Assembly (NCBI GenBank): GCA_000752995.2
Contig: LM994634.1
Location: 487,539 to 551,538, forward strand
Length of the DNA stretch: 64,000 nt
Origin: Haemophilus massiliensis
Lineage (GTDB): Bacteria; Pseudomonadota; Gammaproteobacteria; Enterobacterales; Pasteurellaceae
Direction: 5' to 3'
Each line of letters starts with the position of its first letter. Within the stretch, counting starts at the first letter, position 1. Below the pieces are notes generated by a model that had not been told where the DNA came from, made no database searches, and saw nothing but the letters and a program-made list of their open reading frames with translations. Positions 1 through 9,114 of the stretch are shown piece after piece. The position numbers and the translations under genes were made by a program.

Positions 1-960
1 TCCGACGAAAAACGCGACGCCGATAGCCATCGGCCAGAAGCCGAGATCAAACAGCACCACCAGCAATAACCAAAGCCCGGCAAGAAATTGCACGGTGAGT
101 CCCGCCTGTAGCATTCTTTCCGCGCCGATCTTGGTTACCAGCCGTCCGTTTAGAAAGGAACCGAGAGTCATTACGCTGATATTCAGCATAAAGAAATAAC
201 CGAAATGCTGTACCGCGACGCCGTAAATACCGATATAAACAATGGAACCGGCAGTGATAAAGGCAAATAAACCGCCAAATCCGAACGCGCCGGTAAACAT
301 ATAGCCGAGCACTTCTTTTTTCTTCCATAAATTGACAAAATTGCGTGCGATAATGCTTAACCGCAGTGGAATTCGGTTTTCTTTTTTATGGGTTTCCGGC
401 ACGATAAAATAAACCAGCAGCACGCTTAACCATCCCATTGCGGAAATCACATAAAAAATCGAATGCCAATGGAAGTAAGACACCAGATAGCCGCCGATAA
501 TCGGCGCGACCAACGGCGCCATCATAAAGACCAGCGTAACGGTGGACATGGTGCTGGACAATTCGTTTTTACTGAACAGATCACGCAGCAGCGCACCGGC
601 CAGTACCACCGGTGCGGCGCCGAAAAAGCCTTGAATAAAGCGCAGCAGGGTAAAATTACCGATATATTCCACGCGCGTCAGGGTCAACGCGGTCAGCGCG
701 CTGACAATCACGCCGAGCAGAATAATCGGCTTGCGCCCGAAACTGTCGCCCACCGGTCCCCAGAACAGTTGTCCTGCCGCCATGCCGTAAGCAAAAAAAG
801 TCAGCGTATGTTGCACCTGTTCGGGGCTGACCTGAAGATCACGGGCGATATTCAAAAACGCCGGCAGGTACATATCCACGCCCAAGGGCGGCAGCATTGA
901 CAGAATGCCCAGCGTAAGAATAAAAATAAAGCCGGCTTTGTACGGTTTGTCGTGATGCAA
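1..960 (-). CDS. bcr: Bcr/CflA-family multidrug efflux MFS transporter (3' end cut by window)
   Basis: Inner-membrane drug:proton antiporter of the major facilitator superfamily, Bcr/CflA branch (bicyclomycin and sulfonamide export in E. coli). The first 320 codons are visible and the C-terminus lies beyond base 1. The translation has a first membrane helix followed by DMYLPAF near residue 29, typical of this branch, then GDSFGRKP as the MFS motif A in the first cytoplasmic loop, and further hydrophobic helices. The start is taken as TTG at 958-960, with AAGGA six bases upstream; no ATG lies nearby in frame without losing the first helix. The ribosome site overlaps the last codons of rsuA, only a few bases away, so the two are probably translated from one mRNA. 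The rsuA-bcr pairing also occurs in E. coli. Confidence 0.88.
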   Translation of the reverse strand, partial: MHHDKPYKAGFIFILTLGILSMLPPLGVDMYLPAFLNIARDLQVSPEQVQHTLTFFAYGMAAGQLFWGPVGDSFGRKPIILLGVIVSALTALTLTRVEYIGNFTLLRFIQGFFGAAPVVLAGALLRDLFSKNELSSTMSTVTLVFMMAPLVAPIIGGYLVSYFHWHSIFYVISAMGWLSVLLVYFIVPETHKKENRIPLRLSIIARNFVNLWKKKEVLGYMFTGAFGFGGLFAFITAGSIVYIGIYGVAVQHFGYFFMLNISVMTLGSFLNGRLVTKIGAERMLQAGLTVQFLAGLWLLLVVLFDLGFWPMAIGVAFFVG

Positions 961-963
961 AAC

Positions 964-1668
964 TTATCCTTTTGTTAACAATGTGATTTCTTCGGCGCTC
1001 AAGGGGCGATGTTCGCCCGTCTGTAAGCGCGCATCCAATATTACCTCGCCGATTTTCCAGCGGTGTAAGGCGACCACTTTATTTCCTAGCGCGGCAAACA
1101 TGCGCTTTACCTGATGATAGCGCCCTTCGCTGAGAGTCAGATTGACATGGTAATCGTCAATGATTTCCAGCTGGGCAGGTTTGGTTAGCGACTTTTCACC
1201 GCGCAGCATCATACCTTGAGCGCAGCTGTGCTGATAATGATTTTCCACCGGATCGGCAAGCGTAACCAAATAGGTTTTAGGGCAATGATGTCTCGGTGAT
1301 GTAATGCGATGTGACCACTGACCGTCATCGGTCAGCAGCACCAAGCCGGTGGTGTCGGCATCCAAGCGCCCGACGCTGTGCAGTTTTCCTGCCAGCGGAT
1401 AATCGAATAATGAGTAAATGTTCGGGTAAGCGCCGTCATCATCATGAGTGCAGATATAATCCTGCGGTTTGTACAGCATAATATATTGACCGCTTTCCAC
1501 CCAGTGCAATAATTCGCCGTCGAAGCGGACTTCATCTTGCGGCCCGATTTTGGCGGCGCCGTTTTTTTCGATTTTACTGTTAATTGTGACCGCACTTTGG
1601 CGTAGCGCTTTGCCTGCTTGTGAGCGGGTAAGTCCGGTATGTTCGGCAATAAATTTATCTAATCGCAT
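964..1668 (-). CDS. rsuA: 16S rRNA pseudouridine(516) synthase RsuA
   Basis: Isomerises uridine 516 of 16S rRNA to pseudouridine during small-subunit assembly. An N-terminal S4-like RNA-binding domain (from MRLDKFIAE, about residues 1-60) precedes the catalytic domain, with GRLDADTTGL around residue 100 holding the catalytic aspartate. EGRYHQVKRMF further on is the second family signature. The start was placed at the ATG at 1666-1668, because this gives 234 residues and the family N-terminus MRLDKF; an upstream in-frame ATG at 1689 would add seven residues. Ribosome sites are weak at both. bcr follows four bases after the stop. Confidence 0.92.
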   Translation of the reverse strand: MRLDKFIAEHTGLTRSQAGKALRQSAVTINSKIEKNGAAKIGPQDEVRFDGELLHWVESGQYIMLYKPQDYICTHDDDGAYPNIYSLFDYPLAGKLHSVGRLDADTTGLVLLTDDGQWSHRITSPRHHCPKTYLVTLADPVENHYQHSCAQGMMLRGEKSLTKPAQLEIIDDYHVNLTLSEGRYHQVKRMFAALGNKVVALHRWKIGEVILDARLQTGEHRPLSAEEITLLTKG

Positions 1669-1796
1669 TATCTGACCGTTTGTTAACATTAAATTGTCGA
1701 GTATTCTACTACATATTCATCCAAACCTCTAAATCCTGTGGCAAACGAAATAGTGCTGTTAAAGTGCGGTGGTTTTTCACGGAGAATAATAAATAA

Positions 1797-1838
1797 TGTG
1801 TTTTGAGTCACAGATTTTCTGATTTTTTTGCCTATAAT
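1797..1838 (+). promoter_or_regulatory. Candidate class II CRP-dependent promoter of maeB
   Basis: TGTGT-TTTGAG-TCACA at 1797-1812 matches the CRP consensus TGTGA-N6-TCACA at nine of ten positions. A perfect -10 hexamer TATAAT lies at 1833-1838, with no recognisable -35. If transcription starts seven bases after the -10, the CRP site centre is near -40.5, the position of class II activated promoters. The rest of the rsuA-maeB gap holds a USS at 1762-1770 and nothing else I can name. Confidence 0.55.
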
Positions 1839-1896
1839 AAACAGGCTGTGTTCAGCTTATTTTTAGATGTCATGTTAATTTTAGAAGGATCGTTTT

Positions 1897-4164
1897 ATGG
1901 ATGCACAACTACGTCAAGCCGCATTGGATTTTCACGAATTTCCGCAACCGGGCAAAATTGAAGTCACGCCGACCAAATCGCTGGCTACTCAGCGCGATCT
2001 GGCGCTGGCCTATTCGCCGGGCGTGGCAATGCCTTGTCTGGAAATTCAGGCGGATCCGGCGGCGGCTTATCGCTATACTTCGCGCGGAAATCTTGTGGCG
2101 GTTATCTCAAACGGTACAGCGGTGCTAGGATTGGGGAATATCGGCGCGCTGGCGGGAAAACCGGTGATGGAAGGCAAAGGGGTTTTGTTTAAAAAATTTG
2201 CCGGTGTAGATGTGTTCGATATTGAAATCAATGAGAAAGATCCGGAAAAGCTGGTAGAAATTATTGCCGCCCTCGAACCGACTTTCGGGGGAATTAACCT
2301 TGAAGATATTAAAGCGCCGGAATGTTTTTATATTGAACAGAAACTGCGCGAACGCATGAATATTCCGGTCTTCCACGATGATCAGCACGGCACTGCGATT
2401 ATTTCCGCCGCAGCGGTAATCAACGGGTTGCGCATCGTTAATAAAAATATTGAAGAGGTCAGATTGGTGGCTTCCGGCGCCGGTGCAGCATCGATTGCTT
2501 GTTTGAATCTGCTGGTTTCTCTAGGGATGAAACGGGAGAATATTACGGTCTGCGATTCCAAAGGGGTGATTTACAAAGGTCGCGATGCCCGCATGGACGA
2601 GACCAAAAAACAATATGCGATTGAGGATAACGGCACCAGAACGCTGGCAGACGCCATTCCCGATGCAGATATTTTCCTCGGTTGTTCCGCCGCCGGCGCA
2701 TTGACGCAAGAAATGGTGAAAACCATGGGACCAAGCCCGCTGATTTTGGCATTGGCGAATCCGGAACCGGAAATTCTACCGCCGCTGGCAAAAGCAGTGC
2801 GCCCTGATGCGATTGTGTGCACCGGTCGTTCCGATTATCCGAATCAGGTCAACAACGTACTGTGTTTCCCGTTTATTTTCCGCGGTGCGTTGGATGTCAG
2901 CGCCACGACAATTAACGAAGAAATGAAGCTGGCGGCAGTGTATGCCATTGCCGATCTTGCGTTGGCAGAACAAAGCGATGTGGTGACTTCCGCTTATGGC
3001 GACAGCGAAGTGTCGTTCGGACCTGATTATCTTATTCCGAAACCTTTTGATCCGCGCTTAATTGTTAAAATCGCACCAGCGGTGGCGAAAGCTGCCATGG
3101 ACAGCGGCGTAGCAACTCGCCCGATTGAAGACTTTGATGCCTATATTGAGAAGCTGACCCAGTTTGTGTATAAAACCAATCTGTTTATGAAGCCGGTGTT
3201 TGCACAGGCAAAACAGGACAAAAAGCGGGTATTACTGACCGACGGCGAAGAAACTCGGGTGCTGCATGCGGTACAGGAAATCGCCACATTGGGCATTGCG
3301 ACGCCGATTTTGTTGGGGCGTACCGCGGTAATTGAACAGACTGTCAAAAAACTGGGGCTGCATCTCGAACAAGGGCGCGATTTTGCCATTATTGATATTG
3401 AAAATAACCCTTATTATGAAGAATGCTGGACCGCGTATTACAATAAACTGAAACGTCACGGTATGGCGCCGGCGGGAGCAAAGCGAAAAATGCTGCATAA
3501 TCCGACCGCACTTGGCACCATGCTGCTGGAGTTAGGCAAGGCGGATGCCATGCTGTGCGGTTTGGTGGGGCCTTATGCGTCTCATTTAAGCGCGATTAAA
3601 GATATTATCGGTGTGAAAGCTGGCGCGATTCCTGCGACGGTAAACGGATTGGTGCTGCCGACCGGCAACCTGTTTATTGCGGATACTTTTGTAAATCGCG
3701 ATCCGACGGCGGAAGAACTGGCGGAAATCACCCTGATGTCCGCCGCCGAAGTTCGCCGTTTCGGTATTGAACCGCAGGTCGCGTTGGTTTCTCATTCCAA
3801 TTACGGCAGCTTTGATGATCCAAGTGCGGTGAAAATGCGGGAAGTTTTACGTTTAGTCAAGGCGCGTGCGCCGGAATTGATTATTGACGGTGAAATGCAC
3901 TGCGATGTGGCATTATCGGAAACACTGCGCAAAGACATTATGCCGGACAGCCCGATTAAAGGCGCGGCGAATTTATTGATCATGCCGAATATGGAAGCTG
4001 CGCGTATCAGTCTGAATCTGTTGCAGGGAACGGCAACTCCGATTACGATTGGACCGATTTTAATGGGTATGGACAAAACTGCGCATATTTTAACCTCCGC
4101 CTCATCCGTACGCCGTATTATTAATATGGTTGCGGTGGCTGCGGTAAAAGCACAGCAAGATTAA
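1897..4164 (+). CDS. maeB: NADP-dependent malic enzyme with C-terminal phosphotransacetylase-like domain
   Basis: Decarboxylates malate to pyruvate with NADP reduction, a gluconeogenic and NADPH-supplying step in the cytoplasm. The 755-residue protein has the two-part MaeB architecture. The N-terminal malic domain and NAD(P)-binding domain (about residues 1-430) contain SPGVAMP, the metal/catalytic segment [10 protein letters not shown], and GAGAASIAC as the nucleotide loop. A C-terminal phosphate acetyl/butyryltransferase-like domain (about 430-755) is thought to be regulatory in this family. Ribosome site AAGGA precedes ATG 1897. The gene stands alone between a CRP-like promoter and a strong terminator. 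A second malic-type enzyme of unrelated length lies at 20565-22202. Confidence 0.95.
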   Translation: MDAQLRQAALDFHEFPQPGKIEVTPTKSLATQRDLALAYSPGVAMPCLEIQADPAAAYRYTSRGNLVAVISNGTAVLGLGNIGALAGKPVMEGKGVLFKKFAGVDVFDIEINEKDPEKLVEIIAALEPTFGGINLEDIKAPECFYIEQKLRERMNIPVFHDDQHGTAIISAAAVINGLRIVNKNIEEVRLVASGAGAASIACLNLLVSLGMKRENITVCDSKGVIYKGRDARMDETKKQYAIEDNGTRTLADAIPDADIFLGCSAAGALTQEMVKTMGPSPLILALANPEPEILPPLAKAVRPDAIVCTGRSDYPNQVNNVLCFPFIFRGALDVSATTINEEMKLAAVYAIADLALAEQSDVVTSAYGDSEVSFGPDYLIPKPFDPRLIVKIAPAVAKAAMDSGVATRPIEDFDAYIEKLTQFVYKTNLFMKPVFAQAKQDKKRVLLTDGEETRVLHAVQEIATLGIATPILLGRTAVIEQTVKKLGLHLEQGRDFAIIDIENNPYYEECWTAYYNKLKRHGMAPAGAKRKMLHNPTALGTMLLELGKADAMLCGLVGPYASHLSAIKDIIGVKAGAIPATVNGLVLPTGNLFIADTFVNRDPTAEELAEITLMSAAEVRRFGIEPQVALVSHSNYGSFDDPSAVKMREVLRLVKARAPELIIDGEMHCDVALSETLRKDIMPDSPIKGAANLLIMPNMEAARISLNLLQGTATPITIGPILMGMDKTAHILTSASSVRRIINMVAVAAVKAQQD

Positions 4165-4187
4165 ACGGTTAGCGTGATTAGATAGCT

Positions 4188-4217
4188 AGGGCGATGTTGC
4201 AATCGCCCTGTTTTTTT
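4188..4217 (+). terminator. Rho-independent terminator of maeB
   Basis: Eight-base perfect stem AGGGCGAT / ATCGCCCT around a six-base loop, followed by G and seven T. Confidence 0.9.
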
Positions 4218-4237
4218 AACAAAAATTTAAACTTTTA

Positions 4238-4251
4238 ATGATCTTAATCAA
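4238..4251 (+). promoter_or_regulatory. FNR-like site upstream of sodA
   Basis: ATGAT-CTTA-ATCAA matches the FNR consensus TTGAT-N4-ATCAA except for one base. It lies about 62 bases before the sodA start, next to a TTGTTA (4257-4262) that could be a -35. E. coli sodA is repressed under anaerobiosis by FNR and ArcA, so placement and role are plausible. AT-rich context makes chance matches likely. Confidence 0.35.
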
Positions 4252-4312
4252 TTTTTTTGTTAAGATTTTATCGGCTTTATTACTCACGATTATTTTATAG
4301 AAGGAAATTTGT

Positions 4313-4954
4313 ATGTCTTATACTCTACCTGAATTAGGCTATGCCTATGATGCCTTAGAACCGCATTTTGACGCCCAAACTATGGAAATTCACCATTCTA
4401 AACATCATCAAACTTATGTGAATAACGCCAATGCGGTATTGGAAACCTTACCTGAATTCGCTGATTTATGTCCGGGCGAGCTGAGTGCCAAATTGGCGAC
4501 AGTACCGGCGGATAAACGTACCGCGGTGCGCAACAATGTCGGCGGCCACGCCAATCACAGCTTGTTCTGGAAAGGTCTGAAAAAAGGTACGACCTTGCAA
4601 GGCGCATTAAAAGATGCAATTATCCGCGATTTCGGTTCTGTAGAAGCGTTTCAGGCGGAATTTGAAAAAGCGGCGGCGACCCGCTTCGGTTCCGGCTGGG
4701 CATGGTTGGTATTAAATCAGGGCAAATTGGAAGTGGTTTCCACAGCAAATCAGGACAGCCCGCTAATGGGGAAAGAGATCGCCGGCTGCGAAGGTTTTCC
4801 GATTATCGCCTTAGATGTTTGGGAGCACGCCTACTATCTGAAATTCCAAAACCGTCGTCCTGATTATATTAAAGAATTCTGGAATGTCGTTAACTGGGAT
4901 TACGCGGCGGAACGTTTTGAGAAGAAATCCGCTGATTGTCATGGCGCAAAATGA
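4313..4954 (+). CDS. sodA: Superoxide dismutase, manganese type
   Basis: Dismutates superoxide to hydrogen peroxide and oxygen in the cytoplasm. The 213-residue protein is collinear with E. coli SodA. The four metal ligands are visible: a histidine near residue 27 in MEIHHSKHH, a histidine in [12 protein letters not shown], and the aspartate and histidine of [19 protein letters not shown] with [10 protein letters not shown] is the pattern of Mn rather than Fe enzymes. Ribosome site AGAAGGAAA precedes ATG 4313. It is monocistronic, with its own terminator, and has an FNR-like site upstream. Confidence 0.96.
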   Translation: MSYTLPELGYAYDALEPHFDAQTMEIHHSKHHQTYVNNANAVLETLPEFADLCPGELSAKLATVPADKRTAVRNNVGGHANHSLFWKGLKKGTTLQGALKDAIIRDFGSVEAFQAEFEKAAATRFGSGWAWLVLNQGKLEVVSTANQDSPLMGKEIAGCEGFPIIALDVWEHAYYLKFQNRRPDYIKEFWNVVNWDYAAERFEKKSADCHGAK

Positions 4955-4987
4955 TAATTGATTCATATCTCATCAATGCTTCACTAC

Positions 4988-5010
4988 AGCCCGGTTATGC
5001 CGGGTTTTTT
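4988..5010 (+). terminator. Rho-independent terminator of sodA
   Basis: CCCGG / CCGGG stem with loop TTATG at 4990-5004, followed by six T. Confidence 0.85.
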
Positions 5011-5034
5011 ATTGGCGTTAACCGTTTTTAATAT

Positions 5035-5062
5035 AAAAGCCGAATGACAATATTCGGCTTTT
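5035..5062 (-). terminator. Rho-independent terminator of hcp-hcr
   Basis: Perfect 11-base inverted repeat AAAAGCCGAAT / ATTCGGCTTTT with a six-base loop, just past the hcr stop. Read on the minus strand the stem ends in TTTT. It could also back up termination from sodA on the plus strand. Confidence 0.75.
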
Positions 5063-5079
5063 GGTTACGTAAAATCGCA

Positions 5080-6105
5080 TTAATCCGGCAGTAGATCCAC
5101 CGTTATATTTCCTTTCAGCCGGCAGCTACACGCCAGCACATAACCGCGTTTGATTTCATCTTCCGTCAGTGGCCCTTGCGTGGATACCTCATAGTCACCG
5201 CTGCGCACCAAGGTTTTGCAGGAACCGCAGATCCCGGAACGACAAGCGGCAATTACCGGCGCTTTGTGTTCTTCCAATGCCGCCAGTAAGCTCATGCCCA
5301 CCGGCACCGAGAAGGTTTGCGGCACCGGATTGGTAATAGTTAAGCTTACCTGTTTGCTGTTATCCACCAGACAGTTTTCTGCCGCAGCGTGGAATTGTTC
5401 CAAAAAGAACCGTTGCGGTGGAACGCCGAGCGCTTCTGTCATTACCTGCAAATCGTTCATATAACTTTGCGGTCCGCAGGTCAACACGGTGTAATCGGCG
5501 ATATTCGGTACCAGTCGCGCCAGCATATCCCGGTTGACCCGACCGCTCAGAAAACCCTCTTCGGCATCCACCGAAGCATTGATGAACAATTTCAGCTGCG
5601 GAAATTGATGGCGCAGTTGCTCCCATTCGCGTTTGAAGATCACATCTTTCGGCGCATGTACGCTGTACAGCACCGTGATATTCACCTCAGGACGATTATT
5701 CAGCAGCCAGCGGGTCATTGACATAATCGGTGTTACGCCACAACCGCCGGCAGCCAACAGGTAGTGGTTGCTGACGATTTTGGTACAGGTAAATTCACCC
5801 ATCGGATCAGACAGCCAAATCTGATCGCCGGGTTTGACCTCTGAGGTCAGCCAGTTAGAACCGACGCCATTTTCAATGCGGCGCACAGTCAGGGTGACAA
5901 AGCGGCTCAATCCCGGTGAAGAGGATAAGGTGTAGGCGCGGGCGATATCGGGCGTATTTTTGATACTGACCAGTGCATACTGACCGGGCTGATATGGATA
6001 AAAATCCTGCGCAATCAGTTCAAGCGTATAAACGTCATCGGTTTCTTTGAGCACTGAATGGACTTGCATTTGGTTGTAACATAACGGGTTTTGATTTTCC
6101 GACAT
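5080..6105 (-). CDS. hcr: NADH oxidoreductase Hcr (electron donor to Hcp)
   Basis: Transfers electrons from NADH through FAD and a [2Fe-2S] cluster to the hybrid-cluster protein encoded just upstream. Domains: FAD-binding oxidoreductase domain (residues about 10-105, with RAYTLSSSP), NAD-binding domain (about 110-235, with LLAAGGCGVTPIMSM and LTCGPQSYM), and a C-terminal plant-type ferredoxin domain (about 255-341, with CRSGICGSC supplying three clustered cysteines and a fourth in ACSCRL). Ribosome site AGGAAA precedes ATG 6105. The gap to hcp holds an inverted USS pair and a hairpin. Confidence 0.93.
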   Translation of the reverse strand: MSENQNPLCYNQMQVHSVLKETDDVYTLELIAQDFYPYQPGQYALVSIKNTPDIARAYTLSSSPGLSRFVTLTVRRIENGVGSNWLTSEVKPGDQIWLSDPMGEFTCTKIVSNHYLLAAGGCGVTPIMSMTRWLLNNRPEVNITVLYSVHAPKDVIFKREWEQLRHQFPQLKLFINASVDAEEGFLSGRVNRDMLARLVPNIADYTVLTCGPQSYMNDLQVMTEALGVPPQRFFLEQFHAAAENCLVDNSKQVSLTITNPVPQTFSVPVGMSLLAALEEHKAPVIAACRSGICGSCKTLVRSGDYEVSTQGPLTEDEIKRGYVLACSCRLKGNITVDLLPD

Positions 6106-6121
6106 AACAATTTCCTGTACA

Positions 6122-6192
6122 AAGTGCGGTGATTTTTGGAGCAGTTTTAACGGAGTGCAATCCGTAAAACACGATAAAAAACCACCGCACTT
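6122..6192. repeat. Inverted pair of uptake signal sequences around a hairpin, between hcp and hcr
   Basis: AAGTGCGGT at 6122-6130 and ACCGCACTT at 6184-6192 are complementary. Between them GTTTT-A-ACGGA pairs with TCCGT-AAAAC (6144-6170, one bulge, six-base loop). The hcp-hcr transcript would therefore carry a long imperfect stem here. There is no T run after it, so it is not a classical terminator; it may affect hcr level or mRNA processing. Confidence 0.6.
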
Positions 6193-6198
6193 AATTGA

Positions 6199-7851
6199 TT
6201 ATTTTGCCAACGCCTCAGCCATATCCTGTTCCGGTGTGGTTAAACCGCGTAACCCGAATTGCTGGTTTAGCAGTGCCATTACGTTGTCGTTTAAAAACGC
6301 CGGTGCAGTCGGACCGGTATAAATATTTTTGACTCCGAGCGCCAGCAGTGTCAGCAAAATGACAATGGCCTTTTGCTCAAACCAAGAAAGCACCAAGGTC
6401 AACGGCAGTTCGTTTACACCGATATTCAGTTTTTGTGCCAGATTCACTGCCAGCATAATGGCGGAATAAGCATCGTTACATTGACCCACATCCAACAGGC
6501 GCGGTAAGCCGTCGATGGTGCCGAAATCCAGCTTGTTGAAACGGTATTTGCCGCAGCCGAGGGTGAGAATGGCGCAATCCGGCGGCACCTGACGGGCAAA
6601 ATCGGTATAGTAGCTGCGTTCGCCTTTGCTGCCGTCGCAGCCACCGACTAAAAATACATGACGCAATTTTTTCTCCGCCACCATGTTAATCACGCTGTCC
6701 GCCGCATTCAGCAGAGTTTGACGCCCAAAACCGACCGTGATTTGATGTTCCAGTTCGCTGTAAGGAAAACCGGGCATCGCCTGCGCTTTGGCGATAACCT
6801 GAGCAAAATTGCGATCTTCAAGATGAGTAACACCCGGCCAGCCGACGATACTACGGGTAAAAATGCGGTCTGCATAATTGCCCACGTTCGGATCAATAAT
6901 GCAGTTTGAGGTCATGATAATTGGCCCCGGGAATTTGGCGAATTCTTTTTGTTGATTCTGCCAGCCGCTGCCGTAATTGCCCGCTAAATGCGAATATTTT
7001 TTCAGCTCCGGATAACCGTGTGCTGGCAGCATTTCGCCGTGGGTATAAATGTTAATGCCGGTGCCTTCGGTTTGTTCAAGCAGAGCTTTTAAATCTTTCA
7101 GATCGTGTCCGGAGATGAGAATACATTTACCTGCGACCGGCTTAACATTAACAGTGGCGGGAAGCGGGTTGCCGAACGCTTCGGTTTCTCCTTCATCCAA
7201 CAGCTGCATAACTCGGAAATTCATGTTACCGATAGCCAGTGCTTTTTCCAGCAATTCATTAAGATCACTCGGTTGAGTACCCAGCCAAGCCATGAATTCA
7301 TGGAACTGACGATACACTTCATTGTCGGATTTTCCTAATACATGTGCATGCTCCATATAGGCCGCAGCCCCTTTCAAGCCGTACAGGCACAGCATACGCA
7401 CGCCGTGCGCTTCCTCACCGATTTCCGCCCGGTCGCTATTCAGAGCAAAATCCGCCGCCTGTGCGCTCAGCTGTGCAATGGAATTTCCTTGTAGTTTTAA
7501 ATGTGCCAGCGGATGATTGACATCAATACTCGGATTAATTGCCCGACAGCGACGGATAAGATCGTCGCGGTACTGTTCTGCTTGTTGCGCATATTGAATG
7601 ATCCGCCGCGAATCAAAGTTTACATTGGTTAAGGTGGCGAAAAAGGCTTGTGCGCTGAAGGCATCAATTTGATTATCAATAATACCTAAATCCCGTCCCT
7701 GCAATGCCCAAGCAGACAGACTCTGCAATGCGGCAACCAACAGATCCTGCAAGTCGGATGTTTCCGCTGTTTTCCCACACATGCCCTGCGCATAACTACA
7801 ACCATTACCAACCGGGGTACGCATGGTTTGTTCACATTGAATGCAATACAT
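6199..7851 (-). CDS. hcp: Hybrid-cluster protein (NO reductase / hydroxylamine reductase / S-nitrosylase)
   Basis: Fe-S protein of the nitrosative-stress response, described in E. coli as an anaerobic NO reductase and protein S-nitrosylase. The N-terminus shows cysteines at 3, 6, 18 and 25 (C-x2-C-x11-C-x6-C), the [2Fe-2S]-type spacing of facultative anaerobes rather than the [4Fe-4S] spacing of clostridial and Desulfovibrio proteins. Later cysteines in [21 protein letters not shown] and LTLGCGKYR supply hybrid-cluster ligands. The start was set at ATG 7849-7851 because AGGAG lies eight bases upstream and this gives 550 residues, the E. coli length; a GTG three codons earlier overlaps the ribosome site. 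It is transcribed with hcr, its reductase. Confidence 0.95.
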   Translation of the reverse strand: MYCIQCEQTMRTPVGNGCSYAQGMCGKTAETSDLQDLLVAALQSLSAWALQGRDLGIIDNQIDAFSAQAFFATLTNVNFDSRRIIQYAQQAEQYRDDLIRRCRAINPSIDVNHPLAHLKLQGNSIAQLSAQAADFALNSDRAEIGEEAHGVRMLCLYGLKGAAAYMEHAHVLGKSDNEVYRQFHEFMAWLGTQPSDLNELLEKALAIGNMNFRVMQLLDEGETEAFGNPLPATVNVKPVAGKCILISGHDLKDLKALLEQTEGTGINIYTHGEMLPAHGYPELKKYSHLAGNYGSGWQNQQKEFAKFPGPIIMTSNCIIDPNVGNYADRIFTRSIVGWPGVTHLEDRNFAQVIAKAQAMPGFPYSELEHQITVGFGRQTLLNAADSVINMVAEKKLRHVFLVGGCDGSKGERSYYTDFARQVPPDCAILTLGCGKYRFNKLDFGTIDGLPRLLDVGQCNDAYSAIMLAVNLAQKLNIGVNELPLTLVLSWFEQKAIVILLTLLALGVKNIYTGPTAPAFLNDNVMALLNQQFGLRGLTTPEQDMAEALAK

Positions 7852-7941
7852 AAAAATCACTCCTAACAGATAAATAATTGACCAAAAAAGTAGGCTATTG
7901 AAAACGTGAAAATAGTAAAGCTTTTCATCAAGAACACAATT

Positions 7942-7981
7942 AACATTTTTATTAATTTAATGTTTTTTTGATCTGGATAAA
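7942..7981 (-). promoter_or_regulatory. Candidate FNR-like box and 23-base inverted repeat upstream of hcp
   Basis: The 297-base gap between suhB and hcp holds two operator-like signals about 90-130 bases before the hcp start. AACATT / AATGTT (7942-7947 and 7959-7964) forms an 11-1-11 type inverted repeat. TTGAT-CTGG-ATAAA (7968-7981) differs from the FNR consensus in one base. hcp-hcr is under FNR and the NO sensor NsrR in enteric bacteria. The repeat has NsrR-like geometry but does not match the enteric consensus, so the assignment is weak. The rest of the gap holds the suhB terminator and nothing else recognised. Confidence 0.35.
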
Positions 7982-8084
7982 AAAGGTTACTTAGAAAGTG
8001 GTAGTGTATAGCCTCTGCATTTTATACGTTGTTGTGCTTTCTATTGTGCAGATTTAGGCAGGAATATCTTTTTGAATGTGATAG

Positions 8085-8119
8085 AAAAAATGCTGAATAA
8101 CATACATTACTCAGCATTT
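8085..8119 (-). terminator. Rho-independent terminator of suhB
   Basis: On the minus strand AAATGCTGA pairs with TCAGCATTT, followed by a T run, just past the suhB stop. Confidence 0.85.
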
Positions 8120-8148
8120 AAAAAGCATGTTTTTACAATTGAGCAATT

Positions 8149-8952
8149 TTATCCTTTAAAATCCGTGCCAAGGCAAGGCTGGATTTTGGTGAGGATTTCT
8201 TTCAGTAAACGTGGTGGTGCAGCGACAATGTGACCGGCGGTCAGGTAGTTGTGTCCGCCGTGGAAATCGCATACTAGGCTGCCGGCTTCGCGCGCAATTA
8301 AATCACCGGCGGCAATATCCCACGCTTTCACGCCCACTTCAAAATAGCCGTCCACCCGACCTGCGGCAACGTAGCATAAATCCAGCGCGGCGGAACCGGT
8401 GCGGCGGAAATCGGCGACTTCGCTGATAAGGCTATTCATCATGGCAAAGTGCAGTGGCATTAGTGTCGATTTTTTAAACGGAAAGCCGGTGGCTAATACA
8501 GTGCCTTGTAATTCTCGTTTGTTGTCAACACGCAGACGTAGTTCATTGAGTTTCGCCCCTTCGCCGCGCACTGCGGTGAATAATTCGTTGCGCATCGGAT
8601 CATAAACCACGCCCACTTCGGTGCGGCCTTTTACGCGGATTGCGATAGAAACGGAAAAGTGCGGTAAACCTTTAATAAAGTTTGTGGTGCCATCCAGTGG
8701 GTCGATAATCCATTGTATATCGCCGTCTTTGCCTTCCAGCGCACCGCTTTCTTCGGTAATGATAGTGTGCTCGGGATAGGATTTTTTAATGACTTCAATA
8801 ATAGCCGTTTCGGAAGCTTTATCAATATTCGTGACAAAGTCGTTTTTGCCTTTGCTCACGGTTTGGATGTCATCGCGGCGTTCATAACCTTTAGCAATAA
8901 TATTGCCCGCTCTTCGTGCCGCACGAATAGCGATATTTAACATTGGATTCAT
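8149..8952 (-). CDS. suhB: Inositol-1-monophosphatase SuhB
   Basis: Mg-dependent inositol monophosphatase; in E. coli it is also part of the rRNA antitermination complex with Nus factors. The 267-residue protein has the family metal-binding motifs TEESG (around residue 68) and WIIDPLDGTTNF (around 82), plus the C-terminal motif KAWDIAAGDLIAREAG. The start was set at ATG 8950-8952 (MNPMLNIAIRAARRAG), matching the E. coli N-terminus and length, with GGTGGAA just upstream; an in-frame ATG nine codons earlier is unlikely. It is divergent from trmJ, across a gap that holds the trmJ promoter. Confidence 0.95.
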   Translation of the reverse strand: MNPMLNIAIRAARRAGNIIAKGYERRDDIQTVSKGKNDFVTNIDKASETAIIEVIKKSYPEHTIITEESGALEGKDGDIQWIIDPLDGTTNFIKGLPHFSVSIAIRVKGRTEVGVVYDPMRNELFTAVRGEGAKLNELRLRVDNKRELQGTVLATGFPFKKSTLMPLHFAMMNSLISEVADFRRTGSAALDLCYVAAGRVDGYFEVGVKAWDIAAGDLIAREAGSLVCDFHGGHNYLTAGHIVAAPPRLLKEILTKIQPCLGTDFKG

Positions 8953-9068
8953 AGATTTCCACCAGATTTTAAAGAACAATTGGGAGCGCAGATTATAGTG
9001 ATTTTTTCGCCGAAAAGCGAGAACTTACAGAAAATTTTAAAATTCCTGACTAAATCTAAAGGGTATTG

Positions 9069-9077
9069 TGATAGAAT
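9069..9077 (+). promoter_or_regulatory. Extended -10 promoter of trmJ
   Basis: TG-A-TAGAAT at 9069-9077 fits the extended -10 pattern TGnTATAAT with one mismatch. No good -35 is seen at 16-18 bases, as is usual for this promoter class. The predicted start is about 30 bases before the trmJ ATG. Confidence 0.4.
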
Positions 9078-9114
9078 ATCCACAAGTTGAAGTCAGATAA
9101 TATAATAATTAATT

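Noticed and set aside
463..900. Open frame of 145 codons on the plus strand
   Set aside because: Lies wholly antisense to bcr, is Gln/His/Arg-rich as expected of a shadow frame, and has no ribosome site.
7982..8084. Small RNA or tRNA remnant between suhB and hcp
   Set aside because: No cloverleaf, no paired promoter and terminator of its own on one strand; nothing beyond the operator-like sites and the suhB terminator is visible.
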